Shown: positions 1 through 11,227 of the stretch, one piece after another
How the letters are laid out: each line of letters opens with the position of its first letter
Position numbering within the stretch: the first letter of the stretch is position 1
DNA from: Thermasporomyces composti
GTDB lineage: Bacteria > Actinomycetota > Actinomycetes > Propionibacteriales > Actinopolymorphaceae
Assembly: GCF_003386795.1 (NCBI RefSeq)
Contig: NZ_QTUC01000001.1
Coordinates: forward strand, 1,364,001-1,428,000
Reading direction: 5' to 3'
Length of the DNA stretch: 64,000 nt
Made by a program: the position numbers and the translations under genes
Notes under the pieces: model-generated
The model's database searches: none
What the model was told of the DNA's origin: nothing
What the model saw: the letters and a program-made list of their open reading frames with translations, nothing else

Positions 1-17
1 GTCTCCGCGCGGCCGGC

Positions 18-383
18 GTGGGCGCGGGAGGGACCGCCACCACGACGGTCCCGGGACGGCGCGAGGCGCCTCGCGAGGCCCGTGGGACGGCGTTCCCGCC
101 CGCCCTGGTCTTCGGCCACTTCCTGCTCGCGGTCGCGGGCTTGGTCCTGTGGATCGTGTTCCTGGCCACGGGTGTCGGCCCGCTCACCTGGGTGTCGTTC
201 GCCCTGCTGCTGCTCGTCGTGGGCGGCGGAGCGGTGCTGTTCGGCCGGTGGGTCGGCGAGCACCCCGGGGACCAGGCGGAGTCGCGTCTGCCCAAGCCGG
301 TGGTCTACCTGCACGGCGTGTTCGCCGTCGTCACGCTGCTGCTGGTCCTGCTCGCCGCACTCGGTATCGGCGGACGGGCCTAG
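18..383 (+). CDS. small membrane protein, possibly 5'-truncated
   Basis: A 121-residue hydrophobic protein of no recognised family. About 30 charged N-terminal residues precede three predicted membrane helices: residues ~30-52 ([19 protein letters not shown]), ~56-76 (a Leu/Val-rich stretch ending in AVLFGRW) and ~95-117 ([20 protein letters not shown]). The only start seen is a GTG at 18, but the frame stays open to the window edge, so the true start may lie outside. It resembles the short SCO4848-like actinobacterial membrane proteins only in size and topology; I do not assign a function. It is followed by 167 bases and then tex on the same strand. Confidence 0.6.
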   Translation: MGAGGTATTTVPGRREAPREARGTAFPPALVFGHFLLAVAGLVLWIVFLATGVGPLTWVSFALLLLVVGGGAVLFGRWVGEHPGDQAESRLPKPVVYLHGVFAVVTLLLVLLAALGIGGRA

Positions 384-550
384 CGCACGAGAGTCCGGGC
401 ACCGACCCCAGCGCTGGGGCCAGGCGACGTCGGGTGTCCTCGCCGTCGTCGCCTGGTCCTATGCTGCCGTTCCGCACCGAGCCACCCGAACGTCGGTGTC
501 CCAGGCCGGCGATCGGGGGCGTCCACTCGACGACGAAGGCGGATCGCAGC

Positions 551-2986
551 GTGACGACGACAACGGGGTCGCAGCTTCCTCCCGCGCCAGCCAGCGCCTC
601 GCACGCGACCGTCGGCGGCACCGCGACGGGCGGCCGCGTGCTCGCGCCGCACCAGCGCATCGCCGAGGAGCTCGGCGTCGGCGAGGCCCAGGTCAAGGCC
701 GCGGTGGAGCTGCTCGACGCGGGTGCCACCGTGCCGTTCATCGCCCGCTACCGCAAGGAAGCCACCGGCGGACTGGACGACACCCAGCTGCGCTGGCTGG
801 AGGAACGGCTCCGCTACCTGCGGGAGCTGGAGGAGCGCCGGCAGGCGATCCTCACCTCGATCCGTGAGCAGGGCAAGCTCACCGCCGAGCTCGAGGCACG
901 GATCCTGGCCGCCGACTCCAAGGCTCGCCTCGAGGACATCTACCTGCCCTACAAGCCGAAGCGGCGGACCAAGGCGCAGGTCGCGCGAGAGGCCGGGCTC
1001 GAACCACTCGCGGACGCGTTGCTCGCGGATCCCACGCTCGACCCGCACGCGACCGCCACGGCGTATGTCGCCCCCGACAAGGGCGTCGCCGACCCGGCCG
1101 CGGCCCTCGACGGCGCTCGGGCCATCCTCGTCGAGCGCTTCGCCGAGGACGCCGACCTCATCGGCGAGCTGCGCGAGCTCCTGTGGAGCCGCGGCTGGCT
1201 GGTGTCGAAAGTCCGTGCTGGTAAGGAGGAGGTCGGCGCGAAGTTCGCCGACTACTTCGACTTCGCCGAGCCGGTCACCGCGATGCCCTCGCACCGGGTG
1301 CTCGCGGTCTTCCGCGGCGAGAAGGAGGAGGTGCTCGAGCTCACCCTCCTACCTCACGAGCCGCCCGCTGACCCGGCGAGCGCCCCAACTGGCCCGAGCG
1401 AGTACGAGCGCCGCATCGCCGAGCGGTTCGGCATCGAGGACCGCGGGCGTCCCGCCGACCGGTGGCTGGCCGACACCGTTCGGTGGGCGTGGCGGACCCG
1501 CATCCTCGTCCACCTCACCATCGACGTGCGGATGCGCCTGCGGCAGTCGGCCGAAGACGAGGCCGTCCGCATCTTTGCGGCGAACCTGCGGGACCTGCTG
1601 CTCGCCGCGCCCGCCGGCAGCCGACCGACCATGGGCCTCGACCCCGGCTACCGGACCGGTGTGAAGGTCGCCGTGGTGGACGCCACCGGCAAGGTGGTGG
1701 CCACCGACACGATCTACCCCCACGAGCCGGCCCGCCGCTGGGACGAGTCGATCGCCACGCTTCGCCAGCTCGCCGAGAAGCACGCGGTCGAGCTCGTCGC
1801 GATCGGCAACGGCACCGCCTCCCGCGAGACCGACCGGCTCGTCGCCGACCTGATCCGCCGGCATCCCGAGCTGGGCCTGACCAAGGTGATGGTCTCCGAG
1901 GCTGGCGCGTCGGTCTACTCTGCCTCGGCCTACGCCGCCGCCGAGCTGCCCGACCTCGACGTCTCCCTGCGCGGCGCGGTCTCGATCGCCCGTCGGCTGC
2001 AGGACCCGCTCGCGGAGCTGGTCAAGATCGACCCGAAGTCGATCGGCGTGGGGCAGTACCAGCACGACGTGTCCCAGACCAAGCTCGCCCGGTCCCTCGA
2101 CGCGGTCGTGGAGGACTGCGTCAACGCGGTCGGCGTCGACGTCAACACCGCCTCGGTGCCACTGCTCACCCGGGTGTCGGGCATCACCGAGAGCCTCGCG
2201 GCGAACATCGTGGCCTACCGGGACGCCCACGGGCCGTTCCGCTCCCGCATGGAGCTCACCAAGGTTCCGCGGCTGGGACCGAAGGCCTTCGAGCAGTGCG
2301 CCGGGTTCCTCCGAATCCGGGACGGGGACGATCCGCTCGACTCGTCCGCCGTCCACCCCGAGGCCTACCCCGTCGTCCGCCGGATCCTCGACCGAACCGG
2401 CGGTGACATCCGCAGCCTGATCGGCAACCTGCCGGTGCTGCGTTCCCTCCGGCCGGAGGACTTCGTCGACGACACCTTCGGCCTGCCCACCGTCACCGAC
2501 ATTCTCGCCGAGCTGGAGAAGCCGGGTCGCGACCCGCGACCGGAGTTCACCACCGCGACGTTCGCAGAGGGCGTGGAGGACCTGAGCGACCTCGTGCCCG
2601 GCATGGTGCTGGAAGGAGTGGTGACGAACGTCGCGGCCTTCGGCGCGTTCGTCGACGTGGGCGTCCACCACGACGGGCTGGTCCACGTCTCGGCGATGTC
2701 GAAGAGCTTCGTCAAGGACCCCCGGGACGTCGTCAAGCCGGGCGACATCGTCCGGGTCAAGGTGCTCGACGTCGACCTCGACCGCAAGCGGATCTCTCTC
2801 ACGCTGCGGCTCGACGACGAGGTCGGAGGGGGCACCGCCGAGGGCGGAGAGGGTCGAAGCGGTGGACGTGGGACACGGCGCGCCACAGCGCGCGGCGGCC
2901 GCCGCGACGGCTCGCGGGGCACGGCCGTACCCGACACCGCCCTGGCCGACGCCCTTCGCCGCGCTGGCCTGCTCAACGGTCGCTGA
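551..2986 (+). CDS. tex: Tex-family RNA-binding transcription accessory protein
   Basis: Tex is a cytoplasmic nucleic-acid-binding protein of uncertain exact role, linked to transcription and ribosome function. Domains in order: the Tex N-terminal helical region with the hallmark [15 protein letters not shown] at ~residues 60-75, a YqgF-like RNase H fold beginning near 358 ([16 protein letters not shown]), a helix-hairpin-helix pair near 530-590 ([18 protein letters not shown]), and a C-terminal S1 RNA-binding domain near 680-755. A basic Gly/Arg-rich tail follows to residue 811, slightly longer than the usual ~780-residue family. The GTG at 551 is preferred because homology begins just after it. 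The frame is open much further upstream, but that part is low-complexity Arg-rich translation and is not counted. Confidence 0.93.
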   Translation: MTTTTGSQLPPAPASASHATVGGTATGGRVLAPHQRIAEELGVGEAQVKAAVELLDAGATVPFIARYRKEATGGLDDTQLRWLEERLRYLRELEERRQAILTSIREQGKLTAELEARILAADSKARLEDIYLPYKPKRRTKAQVAREAGLEPLADALLADPTLDPHATATAYVAPDKGVADPAAALDGARAILVERFAEDADLIGELRELLWSRGWLVSKVRAGKEEVGAKFADYFDFAEPVTAMPSHRVLAVFRGEKEEVLELTLLPHEPPADPASAPTGPSEYERRIAERFGIEDRGRPADRWLADTVRWAWRTRILVHLTIDVRMRLRQSAEDEAVRIFAANLRDLLLAAPAGSRPTMGLDPGYRTGVKVAVVDATGKVVATDTIYPHEPARRWDESIATLRQLAEKHAVELVAIGNGTASRETDRLVADLIRRHPELGLTKVMVSEAGASVYSASAYAAAELPDLDVSLRGAVSIARRLQDPLAELVKIDPKSIGVGQYQHDVSQTKLARSLDAVVEDCVNAVGVDVNTASVPLLTRVSGITESLAANIVAYRDAHGPFRSRMELTKVPRLGPKAFEQCAGFLRIRDGDDPLDSSAVHPEAYPVVRRILDRTGGDIRSLIGNLPVLRSLRPEDFVDDTFGLPTVTDILAELEKPGRDPRPEFTTATFAEGVEDLSDLVPGMVLEGVVTNVAAFGAFVDVGVHHDGLVHVSAMSKSFVKDPRDVVKPGDIVRVKVLDVDLDRKRISLTLRLDDEVGGGTAEGGEGRSGGRGTRRATARGGRRDGSRGTAVPDTALADALRRAGLLNGR

Positions 2987-3142
2987 CCGCCCCGTCGCTG
3001 CCGTCGCGGCTGATGTCGCTGCGGTCGCGGCCGCTCTCCCCGACGCCACGGCGATCATCCCGTCGGGGTTCGGTACCGTCCGTTGGGCACCTGCTCGTGG
3101 CCATGACGTCGACCCGTCGATCCGAAGTGGAGGCAACGCCTC

Positions 3143-4051
3143 GTGCAGCCAAGCGGAGATCAGTACTCCATCGCAGCTCTCGGCTACACCGCGACGATCA
3201 GTGAGGTCGGTGCGACCCTCCGCACCCTCCATTACCAAGGGCGGCCCCTTGTCGCCGGGTTCGCCGTCGACCAGATCCGCCCTGTGTATCGAGGCGCTCT
3301 CCTCGCCCCGTGGCCCAACCGGATCGCCGACGGGGCGTACGAGTTCGGTGGCGTCCGCCACCAGCTCCCGCTCAACGAGCCGACCCGTCACAACGCCCTC
3401 CACGGCCTGGTCAGCTGGGCCCCGTGGACGCTGCTCGAGCGGTCCGCGGACCAGGTCGTCCTCGGCTACCGCTTGTTCCCGCAGGACGGCTACCCGTTCC
3501 GGCTCGACTTCACCGTGACCTACGTCTTGTCCGTCGATGGGCTGACCATCCGGCTGCACGCGCACAACGCGGGCACGACCGAGGCCCCGTACGGCTGCGC
3601 CCCGCATCCCTACCTGGTGGCCGGCGACGGCAAGGTCGACGACTGGACGCTCCAGCTCCCCGCGCGGGAGTACCTCGAGGTGACCCCGGACCGTCTCCTG
3701 CCGGTGCGCGTGCGCTCCGTCGAGGGAACCAGCTTCGACTTCCGCGAGCCCCGTCCCATCGGGACCACCTTCATCGACCACGCGTTCACCGGCCTGGAGC
3801 CCGACCAGGACGGGCGGACGCGAGCCCGGGTGGTGGCCGGTGACGGTCATGGCGTCGAGATCTCGTGGGACAGCACCTGCTCGTGGGTGCAGGTGCACAC
3901 CGCTGACCGCCCTGAACCCGAGCTGCACCGGTCCGGCCTGGCGGTCGAGCCGATGACCTGCCCTCCGGACGCGTTCAACTCCCACATCGACCTGGTCGTC
4001 CTCGCCCCCGGGGAGAGCCACCAGGCGACCTGGACGATCACGGCGATCTGA
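3143..4051 (+). CDS. aldose 1-epimerase family protein
   Basis: A 302-residue GalM-like mutarotase that would interconvert alpha and beta anomers of free sugars in the cytoplasm. Family landmarks are visible: the LAPWPNRI segment (residues 54-61), a conserved His in NALHGLV (H87), the second His in APHPYL (H155) and the catalytic-base Glu in LAVEPMT (E269). The GTG start at 3143 has a GGAGG Shine-Dalgarno about nine bases upstream. It stands alone, convergent with the lipase gene that follows. It belongs to the GalM-like superfamily, but substrate (galactose, glucose or another hexose) cannot be told from sequence, so the symbol is left blank. Confidence 0.88.
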   Translation: MQPSGDQYSIAALGYTATISEVGATLRTLHYQGRPLVAGFAVDQIRPVYRGALLAPWPNRIADGAYEFGGVRHQLPLNEPTRHNALHGLVSWAPWTLLERSADQVVLGYRLFPQDGYPFRLDFTVTYVLSVDGLTIRLHAHNAGTTEAPYGCAPHPYLVAGDGKVDDWTLQLPAREYLEVTPDRLLPVRVRSVEGTSFDFREPRPIGTTFIDHAFTGLEPDQDGRTRARVVAGDGHGVEISWDSTCSWVQVHTADRPEPELHRSGLAVEPMTCPPDAFNSHIDLVVLAPGESHQATWTITAI

Positions 4052-4074
4052 GCGTCCGGCGGCGGTCCGCCACC

Positions 4075-4114
4075 GTGACCGGGGACCCGAGCGTGTGACC
4101 GGGGACCTGAGCGT
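4075..4114. repeat. two tandem copies of a 20-bp unit
   Basis: The unit GTGACCGGGGACCYGAGCGT occurs twice head-to-tail (4075-4094 and 4095-4114), differing at one base. It fills the space between the convergent epimerase and lipase genes and abuts the lipase stop codon at 4115-4117. The octamer CTGAGCGT also occurs once more just upstream, at the epimerase stop. A local duplication is the simplest explanation. Confidence 0.85.
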
Positions 4115-4918
4115 TCAGCCAGGCAGGTGCTGGTCGATGAACGCGGTGACGTCGGCCAGCACCTCGTCCTTGTTGGTCTCGTTGAAGATTTCGTGCCGGG
4201 CGCCGGGGTAGATCCGCTCGGTGAACCGCGAGCCGCGGATGTGGTCGATGCCGACCTGGGTCTCGGCGAGTGGGACGAGCTGGTCGTCACCGCCGTGCGC
4301 CCACAGCGTGGGCAGCTCGAGCCGCGGCCCCGCGTTGATCGTCTCCAGGCAGGTCGCCAGCGCCTGCAGGGTTGGGCGCTTGAACGGGCCATGCCACACG
4401 AGTGGATCCGCGGCGTAGCGCTGCCCCACGGCTGGGTCGCGCGAGAGCGTCGTGATGTCGAGCGGCGTGTCCGGGATCTCGTCCAGCTGGAGCAGCTTCG
4501 TCGGGGACCACACCCCGAGCACCGGCCCGGACAGCACGACACAGCACAAGGTGTCGGCGTACCGCTGGGCGTACCGCGTCGCGATCATCCCACCCATGGA
4601 GTGGCCGATCAGGACGACCGGCAGCCCGGGCCGCGCCGACCGCGCGCGCTCGTCGACGGTGTGCAGGTCGTCAACGACCTCCTCGTAGTCGGTGATGAGA
4701 ACCCGCTCGCCGGCTGAGCGTCCGTGCCCCATGTGGTCGGCGCCCACCACCTCGGCGCCGTGGCGCACCAACGTGTCCGCGACGTGCTCGTAGCGGCCGA
4801 TGTGCTCGCCATAACCGTGGACGAGCAAGGCCAGGTACCGCGCTGAGTCGTTCGGCCAGGTGCGCCCGACGATACGTCCGCGCGTGCCGTCGAAGCTCCA
4901 CTCCTGCCACGCTGCCAT
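4115..4918 (-). CDS. alpha/beta hydrolase, monoacylglycerol-lipase-like
   Basis: A 267-residue serine hydrolase of the Hydrolase_4 (monoacylglycerol lipase / lysophospholipase) type. The HGYGEHIGRY oxyanion segment (residues ~34-43), the nucleophile elbow GHSMGG (S107), an acid in HGGDDQLVP (D211 or D212) and the catalytic His in GARHEIF (H242) are all present. No signal peptide is seen, so it is probably cytoplasmic and acts on acylglycerols or related esters. ATG at 4918 is chosen over an upstream ATG because AAAGGA precedes it at proper spacing and the homologous region starts there. It lies 84 bases downstream of the oligopeptidase gene on the same strand. Confidence 0.87.
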   Translation of the reverse strand: MAAWQEWSFDGTRGRIVGRTWPNDSARYLALLVHGYGEHIGRYEHVADTLVRHGAEVVGADHMGHGRSAGERVLITDYEEVVDDLHTVDERARSARPGLPVVLIGHSMGGMIATRYAQRYADTLCCVVLSGPVLGVWSPTKLLQLDEIPDTPLDITTLSRDPAVGQRYAADPLVWHGPFKRPTLQALATCLETINAGPRLELPTLWAHGGDDQLVPLAETQVGIDHIRGSRFTERIYPGARHEIFNETNKDEVLADVTAFIDQHLPG

Positions 4919-5002
4919 CGTGTTCCTTTCGCTCCGGCGGATTGACGACATTCTCGCCACGGCACGCCGGACCGTGCCGAAGCGATGCCAGGCCGGGCCC
5001 GG

Positions 5003-7087
5003 TCAGTCCGTGAGGCGACGCCAGAGGAACTCCATCGCGAGCGCGTTCTTGAACGCCAGCTGCTCGTTGTCGGCCGCGGACCCGTGGCCGCCCTCGATGT
5101 TCTCGTAGTACGCGACGTCGTAGCCGAGGTCACGAAGCTTCGCCACCATCTTGCGCGCGTGGCCCGGATGCACCCGGTCGTCGCGGGTCGAGGTGATGAA
5201 CAGCACCGGCGGGTAGGGCCGACCGGGGCGCACGTTGTGGTACGGCGAGTACTCGCGAAGGAAAGCCCAGTCGTTCTCATCGTCGGGGTCGCCGTACTCG
5301 GCCATCCACGACGCACCCGCCAGCAGCCGGTGGTAGCGCTTCATGTCGAGCAACGGCACCTGAGCCACGACCGCGCCGAACAGCTCCGGATAGCGGGTGA
5401 GCATGACACCCATGAGCAATCCACCGTTGCTGCCACCCTGGATACCCAGCCGCTTCGGCGTCGTGATGCCCTGGCGCACCAGGTCGCGCGCGACAGCGGC
5501 GAAGTCCTCGTACGCTCGCAGGCGGTGCTCCCGCATCGCCGCCTGGTGCCACGTGGGCCCGTACTCCCCACCGCCGCGAATGTTGGCGACCACGTACGTG
5601 CCGCCGCGTTCCAGCCAGGCACGTCCGATGACCCCGCTGTAGCTGGGGGTCAGGGACAGCTCGAAGCCGCCGTAGCCGGTGAGCAGAGTCGGCCCGGCGT
5701 TGTTCACCTCCGGCCCGACCACGAAGTACGGAACACGCGTGCCATCGTCGGAGGTCGCGAAGAACTGCCGCACGCGCAGTCCGCTGGCGTCGAAAAACGC
5801 CGGCGCCCGCTTGAGCACCTGCAAGGGCCGGCCGACGTGGCCGTACCGGAGCGTCGCCGGCTCGGTGAAGCCGCTGGAGTTGACGAAGACCTCGTCGCTG
5901 TGGTCGGGGTCGGTGCTGACGATGTCGGCGTGCCCGATCTCAGGCATGTCCGGCATGCGGGCGCGCGTCCAGTCCGGCCCTGCGCCGTCACCGGGTGGCG
6001 TCAGCACCTCGAGTCGACTCTTGACATCGGTGAGCGTGTTGAGGATGAGGTGGTTGCGGGTCCAGGCGTAGTAGCTCAGCGACGTGCGCGGGTCCGGCTC
6101 GAACAGCACGGTGAGGTCGACGTCCCCCGCGAGGAAGTCGTCGAAGCGGGCGGCGAGCAAGGCACCGCCCGGGTAGGTGACGCCGTTGACGGTCCACGGT
6201 GTGCGGGTTCGGACGATCAGCCACTCCCGGTGGACGCCGGCGGAGGCGTCGAGCGGGACCCCGATCCGGCGCAGCTCGTCACCGACACGGAGATACAGCT
6301 CGCCGGTGAAGAAGTCGATGGCTCGCCGGACGAAGTCGCGTTCGTAGCCCTCGGTGGGGTCGTGCACCGCGTACACCGACACGTCGTCCGGCTTGCCCTC
6401 GAAGACCGTCTCCGCCTCCGACACCGGCGTGCCACGCCGCCACCGCTTCGCGATGCGCGGGTATCCGGACGCGGTCAGCGAACCAGGACCGAGGTCGGTG
6501 CCGACGTAGAGGTGGTCGATGTCGATCCAGCTGACGTAGGTCTTGGCCTCCGGCAGGTTGAAGCCGTCCTCGACGAAGGTCCGGGTCGTCAGGTCGAACT
6601 CGCGGATCACGGTCGCGTCGGAGCCGCCCCGCGACAGGTGCACCAGAGCGCGCGCGTAGCTCGGGCGAAGCATCGTCGCGCCCTTCCACACCCAGCTCTC
6701 GCCGTCGGCGCTGGCGAGGGCGTCGATGTCGATGAGTACCTCCCACTCCGGCTGGTCCGTGCGGTACGACTCCAACGTGGTGCGCCGCCACAGGCCTCGG
6801 GGGTGCTCCGCGTCCTGCCAGAAGTTGTAGAGGTAGTCGCCCCGGCGACGGACATAGGGGATGCGCTCGTCGGAGTCGAGCACGTCGCGAGCGGCGTCTC
6901 GAAGCTCGCGGAAGCGCGCGCCGGTGGTGAACCGAGCGAACGTCTCCTCATTACGCTCACGCACCCACGCCAACGCCGTCGGATCGGTGACCTCTTCGAG
7001 CCACAGGTACGGGTCGTCCGATCCGTCCAGGTGCGGCTCCGGTTTCGACCCCTCACCGGGGCCTGCGGCGGCATTCATGGCCGCCAT
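5003..7087 (-). CDS. prolyl oligopeptidase family serine peptidase (S9)
   Basis: About 694 residues, the usual length of an S9A prolyl oligopeptidase. The N-terminal DDPYLWLEEVTDPTALAWV motif is typical and is followed by a beta-propeller region. The C-terminal alpha/beta hydrolase domain carries GGSNGG (nucleophile Ser near 553), the acid in TSTRDDRVHPGHA and the His in EGGHG. It would cleave short peptides, mainly after proline, in the cytoplasm; no signal sequence is evident. The start is uncertain: ATG codons at 7087 and 7078 both precede the homologous region and neither has a strong ribosome binding site. The frame stays open upstream, but that part looks non-coding. Confidence 0.9.
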   Translation of the reverse strand: MAAMNAAAGPGEGSKPEPHLDGSDDPYLWLEEVTDPTALAWVRERNEETFARFTTGARFRELRDAARDVLDSDERIPYVRRRGDYLYNFWQDAEHPRGLWRRTTLESYRTDQPEWEVLIDIDALASADGESWVWKGATMLRPSYARALVHLSRGGSDATVIREFDLTTRTFVEDGFNLPEAKTYVSWIDIDHLYVGTDLGPGSLTASGYPRIAKRWRRGTPVSEAETVFEGKPDDVSVYAVHDPTEGYERDFVRRAIDFFTGELYLRVGDELRRIGVPLDASAGVHREWLIVRTRTPWTVNGVTYPGGALLAARFDDFLAGDVDLTVLFEPDPRTSLSYYAWTRNHLILNTLTDVKSRLEVLTPPGDGAGPDWTRARMPDMPEIGHADIVSTDPDHSDEVFVNSSGFTEPATLRYGHVGRPLQVLKRAPAFFDASGLRVRQFFATSDDGTRVPYFVVGPEVNNAGPTLLTGYGGFELSLTPSYSGVIGRAWLERGGTYVVANIRGGGEYGPTWHQAAMREHRLRAYEDFAAVARDLVRQGITTPKRLGIQGGSNGGLLMGVMLTRYPELFGAVVAQVPLLDMKRYHRLLAGASWMAEYGDPDDENDWAFLREYSPYHNVRPGRPYPPVLFITSTRDDRVHPGHARKMVAKLRDLGYDVAYYENIEGGHGSAADNEQLAFKNALAMEFLWRRLTD

Positions 7088-7197
7088 TCTGACGCAGGAC
7101 GACGACCGTCCGCCGACCGCAGCGGCCGGCCGGTGCCAAAGGTCGCCACGACGCGACGTCACACCCACCGCGGCCCGGAGGCCTCGCCGCGTCGCTC

Positions 7198-7962
7198 TCA
7201 GGCCTGCGAGACCGGGCCGAGGACGGAGAACGGCGTTCCCCACGGGTCGAGAAGTGAGGCCATCCGGCCGTACGGGGTGTCCCACGGCTGGCGCTCCACG
7301 TGGCCCGACATGGCGGCGGCCCTGCCGACCGCCTCGTCGGTGTCCGGAACCGCGAAGTAGGTCACCCACTGCGGCGGCAGCTCCTCGGTCTGCCAGCGAC
7401 CGCAGACCTGGTCGCCGCCGGCCTTCCAGACGCTGTAGTCGAAGTCGCCGCCGCCGATCTGCACCTGGTGGTCGTAGCCGAAGACGGCCTGGTAGAAGGC
7501 GTCAGCGGTCGGGCCGTCCGGCGTGACGAGCTCACTCCACCCCACCGCGCCGGGCTCCCGCCACAGCCCGAAGCCGGGTCGGACTCCGCCCTGCCAGAGG
7601 CAGAACTGGGCGCCGGTGGGGTCGACGGCGTGCGCCATCCGCCCCGCGTCGAGGATCTCCCGCGGGCCGACGAGCAGCTCCCCGCCGCGCTGGACCAGCC
7701 GTCGAGCGGCCGCGTCCAGGTTGCGAATGGCGAGGTAGGTGTGCCACCGAGGCTCGACGGTGGAACCCGGCCGTCGTCGCGCCAGGCCCGCGACCGGGAT
7801 GTCGTTGGCCAGGCACAAGGTGTAGTGGCCGAGATCGGGGCCCAAGTCGGTGAACGTCCAGCCGAACAGGTCACCGTAGAAGCGCCGGGCTTCGTCGAGG
7901 TCGGGCACCACCGTGTCCACCCAGCACGGGGCGCCGTCGGGAAACTCCGTCCGCTCGACCAT
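7198..7962 (-). CDS. two-domain VOC (glyoxalase-fold) protein
   Basis: A 254-residue protein made of two glyoxalase/bleomycin-resistance modules, roughly residues 8-125 (PCWVDTVVPDLDEARRFYGDLFGW) and 138-250 (GWSELVTPDGPTADAFYQAVFG). Each ends with a DPTGAQF- or DPWGTPF-type strand where metal ligands usually sit. Such proteins are often annotated as hydroxylase or 27-kDa antigen-like proteins; the substrate is unknown. ATG at 7962 directly precedes the conserved region. It lies between asd and the oligopeptidase on the same strand with gaps of about 110 bases on each side, so co-transcription is possible but not shown. Confidence 0.85.
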   Translation of the reverse strand: MVERTEFPDGAPCWVDTVVPDLDEARRFYGDLFGWTFTDLGPDLGHYTLCLANDIPVAGLARRRPGSTVEPRWHTYLAIRNLDAAARRLVQRGGELLVGPREILDAGRMAHAVDPTGAQFCLWQGGVRPGFGLWREPGAVGWSELVTPDGPTADAFYQAVFGYDHQVQIGGGDFDYSVWKAGGDQVCGRWQTEELPPQWVTYFAVPDTDEAVGRAAAMSGHVERQPWDTPYGRMASLLDPWGTPFSVLGPVSQA

Positions 7963-8072
7963 CGGCTCCGCTTCTTCGCCTCCTCGCGCCCAAGGCACGG
8001 ATCGGAGCTCCAGCCTTCCACGAGATCGGGAGGCTTCGGAGCCGATCCCGTGAACCCGGACGAGCGGTCGGC

Positions 8073-9759
<1,687 letters not shown>

Positions 9760-9819
9760 CACCCTCCCGGCATCCTTTCGACGTCCCTCGCCTGTCGTGG
9801 TGCCGTCGTCCGCTCCACC

Positions 9820-9875
9820 GGTCCGTTCATCGTGGCCCGTTCGGTGTGGTCCGTTCACTGTGGCCCGTTCATCGG
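9820..9875. repeat. four tandem copies of a degenerate 14-bp unit
   Basis: Plus-strand units are GGTCCGTTCATCGT, GGCCCGTTCGGTGT, GGTCCGTTCACTGT and GGCCCGTTCATCGG in perfect register at 9820, 9834, 9848 and 9862. The alternation GGT/GGC suggests duplication of a 28-bp pair. The array covers the stop codon of the DUF58 gene (9869-9871) and the leader of the next membrane-protein gene. Confidence 0.85.
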
Positions 9876-11227
9876 CGACCTGCCGCCATCCGGGTGATGT
9901 CCCGCAACACCAGGTCGAGACTGCCGGCGCCGGACCACCGCACGACCGGCACACCGTGCGCGAGGAGCTGGGCCACGGTGTTCTGCCGCTGGAGCCGCCA
10001 GAGCCCGAAGGCCGCGTCCGACCACGCGCTCGTGCGCGGCGGCCGGGCGCCGGTGGGGAGGGTGTCCACCGCCACGACGGACCGCCCGCTGCGCGCCAGG
10101 CGAGCGAGCAGGGCGACGCTGCGTCGGTCCACCAGGGGGGTGAGCACGACGATGAGCGCCGCGTGCGGCAGGGTGTGGCGCCGGAGGAAGTTGTCGGACG
10201 GGTCGTGCGGCCCCTCCCCGGGACTCACCGCGAGCAGCCACTCCAACACGGTGAGGACGTGCCGGCGGCCGGTTCCCGCCCGCAAGGCCCGGTTGCGCCC
10301 GCCGTACTCCAGCAATCGGACCCGGTCCCCGCGTTCGGCGTAGTGCTGGGTGATCCCAGCCGCGGCTCGCACCGTGGTGTCGGTGACGCTGGCCGAGCCG
10401 CCTGACTGGCCGACGTCCCGGTGGCCGCCGCTCCACGGCCTCGAGCTCGGGCCGTCCAGCGCGACCTCGTGGAGGACGTCGAGAATCAGCACCAGCTCCG
10501 CGTCGCGGTCGGAGAAGGTCTGGGCGACGTGCAGCTGCCGCGTCCGCAGCGACGCCCGCCAGTCGATCCGGCGGAGCCGGTCACCGGGTGCGAACTGTCG
10601 GATGCCCGCCAGCTCGCCTCCGTCGCCGTACCGCCGCGACCGGTGCACGCCGACCAGACCGGCGGCCGTGGGCATCGTCTCGTCCGCCTCGAACGGCTCG
10701 CTTCGCGGAAAGACCGCGACCGGCACCGGCTCGGAGGCGACGGGCTGGCCCTCCAGCAACGCGTCGCACGTGAACGCGAGAGCACGGACGGGGGCGATCG
10801 TGTGGCGGCCCCAGCGCAGCGCCTCCCCCTCGAAGGTGAGCTCGGCGCGTCCGCGGACGCTGGTGGCGACGCTCGTGCGCTGCTGGCCTGCCCACCAGGC
10901 CTCCGGCTCCCGGCGCACCACCACGAGGTCGAGCGGGGCCGCGTGGTCGATGGCGTCGATCGCGACATGCGCCGTCAGGCGCTCCCCCTCGGTGAGTCGC
11001 GACCGCTCGACGACGAGGGTCACCGTCGGACGCCCGCGCGGTCGGCTCCCCAGGGCGGTCGCCGTGCCCAGGACGAACGGGGCGGCGAGCACAGCGAGAT
11101 CGACTCGCCCCGTGACCACCGCGCCGACGCACAGGACGAGCACGACGATCAGAGCCCGGCGCAGGGCTGGTGTGGGAGTCCAGTCGGGTGCCACGGCGTC
11201 AGCGGGAGTACGACGGGAGGGCGTCAC
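9869..11227 (-). CDS. DUF58 domain-containing protein
   Basis: About 452 residues from the GTG at 11227; a GTG at 11194, five bases past the MoxR stop, is an equally good start. Two N-terminal membrane helices (ALIVVLVLCVGAVV and LAVLAAPFVLGTATAL) are followed by a beta-rich region. The DUF58 signature, GVHRSRRYGDGGELAGIRQFAPGDRLRRIDW, precedes a von Willebrand A-like fold starting at DAELVLILDVL. DUF58 proteins pair with MoxR AAA+ ATPases, probably as the VWA partner in assembling or activating envelope or secreted complexes; the substrate here is unknown. It overlaps the end of the MoxR gene, which implies translational coupling. Confidence 0.88.
   Translation of the reverse strand: MTPSRRTPADAVAPDWTPTPALRRALIVVLVLCVGAVVTGRVDLAVLAAPFVLGTATALGSRPRGRPTVTLVVERSRLTEGERLTAHVAIDAIDHAAPLDLVVVRREPEAWWAGQQRTSVATSVRGRAELTFEGEALRWGRHTIAPVRALAFTCDALLEGQPVASEPVPVAVFPRSEPFEADETMPTAAGLVGVHRSRRYGDGGELAGIRQFAPGDRLRRIDWRASLRTRQLHVAQTFSDRDAELVLILDVLHEVALDGPSSRPWSGGHRDVGQSGGSASVTDTTVRAAAGITQHYAERGDRVRLLEYGGRNRALRAGTGRRHVLTVLEWLLAVSPGEGPHDPSDNFLRRHTLPHAALIVVLTPLVDRRSVALLARLARSGRSVVAVDTLPTGARPPRTSAWSDAAFGLWRLQRQNTVAQLLAHGVPVVRWSGAGSLDLVLRDITRMAAGRR

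Noticed and set aside
149-550. N-terminal extension of tex to an upstream start
   Set aside because: The added 134 residues are low-complexity and overlap the preceding gene; homology starts after the GTG at 551.
1349-4021. 890-residue minus-strand open frame antisense to tex and the epimerase
   Set aside because: Asp/Val/Arg-rich translation typical of the antisense frame of GC-rich genes; no domain, and the plus strand carries clear tex and epimerase motifs.
4985-7360. 791-residue plus-strand open frame over the oligopeptidase
   Set aside because: Shadow of the S9 peptidase, which has all catalytic motifs on the minus strand.
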